DNA of 64,000 nucleotides from Periweissella beninensis. Its GTDB lineage: Bacteria; Bacillota; Bacilli; Lactobacillales; Lactobacillaceae. A program made the position numbers and the translations under genes. A model generated the notes under the pieces. It was given only the letters and a program-made list of their open reading frames with translations. It did no database searches and was not told where the DNA came from. The DNA lies in assembly GCF_016908275.1 (NCBI RefSeq), contig NZ_JAFBDN010000008.1:1-64000 (forward strand), in the 5' to 3' direction. Position 1 is the stretch's first letter. Every line of letters begins with the position of its first letter. Positions 63,801 to 64,000 of this stretch are shown piece after piece.

Positions 63801-64000
63801 TTGGCTAAAGAACATTATGAACGCACAAAACCACACGTTAACATTGGTACTATTGGACACGTTGACCATGGTAAAACAACTTTAACTGCTGCAATTTCAA
63901 AAGTATTGGCTGACAAAGGTTTGGCTGAACAACAAGATTTTGCTGCTATCGATGCTGCTCCAGAAGAACGTGAACGTGGTATTACTATCAACACTGCTCA
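63801..64000 (+). CDS. tuf: Elongation factor Tu, N-terminal part (cut by window end)
   Basis: The visible 66 codons encode [20 protein letters not shown] followed by [19 protein letters not shown] and the switch I region ERGITINTA, which is EF-Tu. The P-loop GHVDHGKT is at 19-26. The start is TTG, 8 bases after GGAGG; no in-frame ATG is available, so this very highly expressed gene uses a non-ATG start. The rest lies beyond the window. Confidence 0.97.
   Translation, partial: MAKEHYERTKPHVNIGTIGHVDHGKTTLTAAISKVLADKGLAEQQDFAAIDAAPEERERGITINTA

Overview
This window looks like chromosomal core DNA from a low-GC lactic acid bacterium of the order Lactobacillales, most likely Lactobacillaceae in the broad sense. 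The sequence is visibly AT-rich, with strong GGAGG-type ribosome binding sites. Marker features include three T-box leaders, a CIRCE/HrcA heat-shock operon, glnRA, a mannose-family PTS with DUF956, DUF3042, DUF1516 and a RNase J2-type protein. The insertion-sequence ends look like the ISL3/IS1165 group, which I recall as common in Leuconostoc, Weissella and Oenococcus relatives. That hint is not proof, and I do not name a species. Almost every gene is on the + strand, as expected for one replichore arm; the exceptions are the DUF3042, DUF1516 and NlpC/P60 genes and one tRNA-Arg.

Layout. 1-95: end of an ISL3-type element. 210-2961: tseB-asnS-dnaD. 3065-5802: glycerol facilitator, a stand-alone HerA/DUF87-type ATPase and a GNAT acetyltransferase. 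5789-10655: CIRCE-controlled hrcA-grpE-dnaK, then dnaJ. 10879-13577: an amino acid permease and a glutamate symporter. 13735-16211: 5-FCL, rhomboid, yqgQ and an oxidoreductase. 16234-19727: DUF956 and the manLMN PTS operon with two cre boxes. 19851-25640: M24 peptidase, relA with a structured leader, dtd, uvrC. 25723-34382: a division and envelope block (ftsW-ylbG-rsmD-coaD-sepM, then ftsA-ftsZ-sepF-yggT-ylmH-divIVA). 34430-37421: T-box and ileS. 37422-39050: a non-coding stretch with an IS end and tRNA-Arg, then a lipoprotein, a small membrane peptide and DUF3042. 39143-44392: glpQ-like, miaA, glnRA, obgE. 44757-48160: DUF1516, DUF2187-like, tRNA-Gly, T-box-argS, argR. 48291-51934: class A PBP, YlbF/YheA-like protein, a deleted IS and an NlpC/P60 hydrolase. 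52221-60298: yidC, TrmH-type methylase, HD protein, HxlR regulator, T-box-pheST, mltG. 60685-64000: RNase J2, a TPR-like protein and the start of tuf.

Functionally the window is mostly housekeeping: translation (four aminoacyl-tRNA synthetases, EF-Tu, tRNA and rRNA modification), protein folding, cell division and peptidoglycan synthesis, stringent response, nitrogen control and sugar uptake. I found no prophage, CRISPR array or recognisable multi-gene defence island.

The points most worth a second look are: a relA leader that can fold two mutually exclusive ways, one hiding the ribosome binding site; an IleRS whose C-terminal zinc-finger cysteines are all replaced while the surrounding sequence is kept; a family of 29-nt hairpins linked to decayed ISL3 ends; a 324-bp internally deleted IS whose end supplies the last base of a stop codon; a partnerless HerA-like ATPase; an ArgR with GHDT in place of GDDT; and a 34-aa membrane peptide preceded by a perfect dyad.
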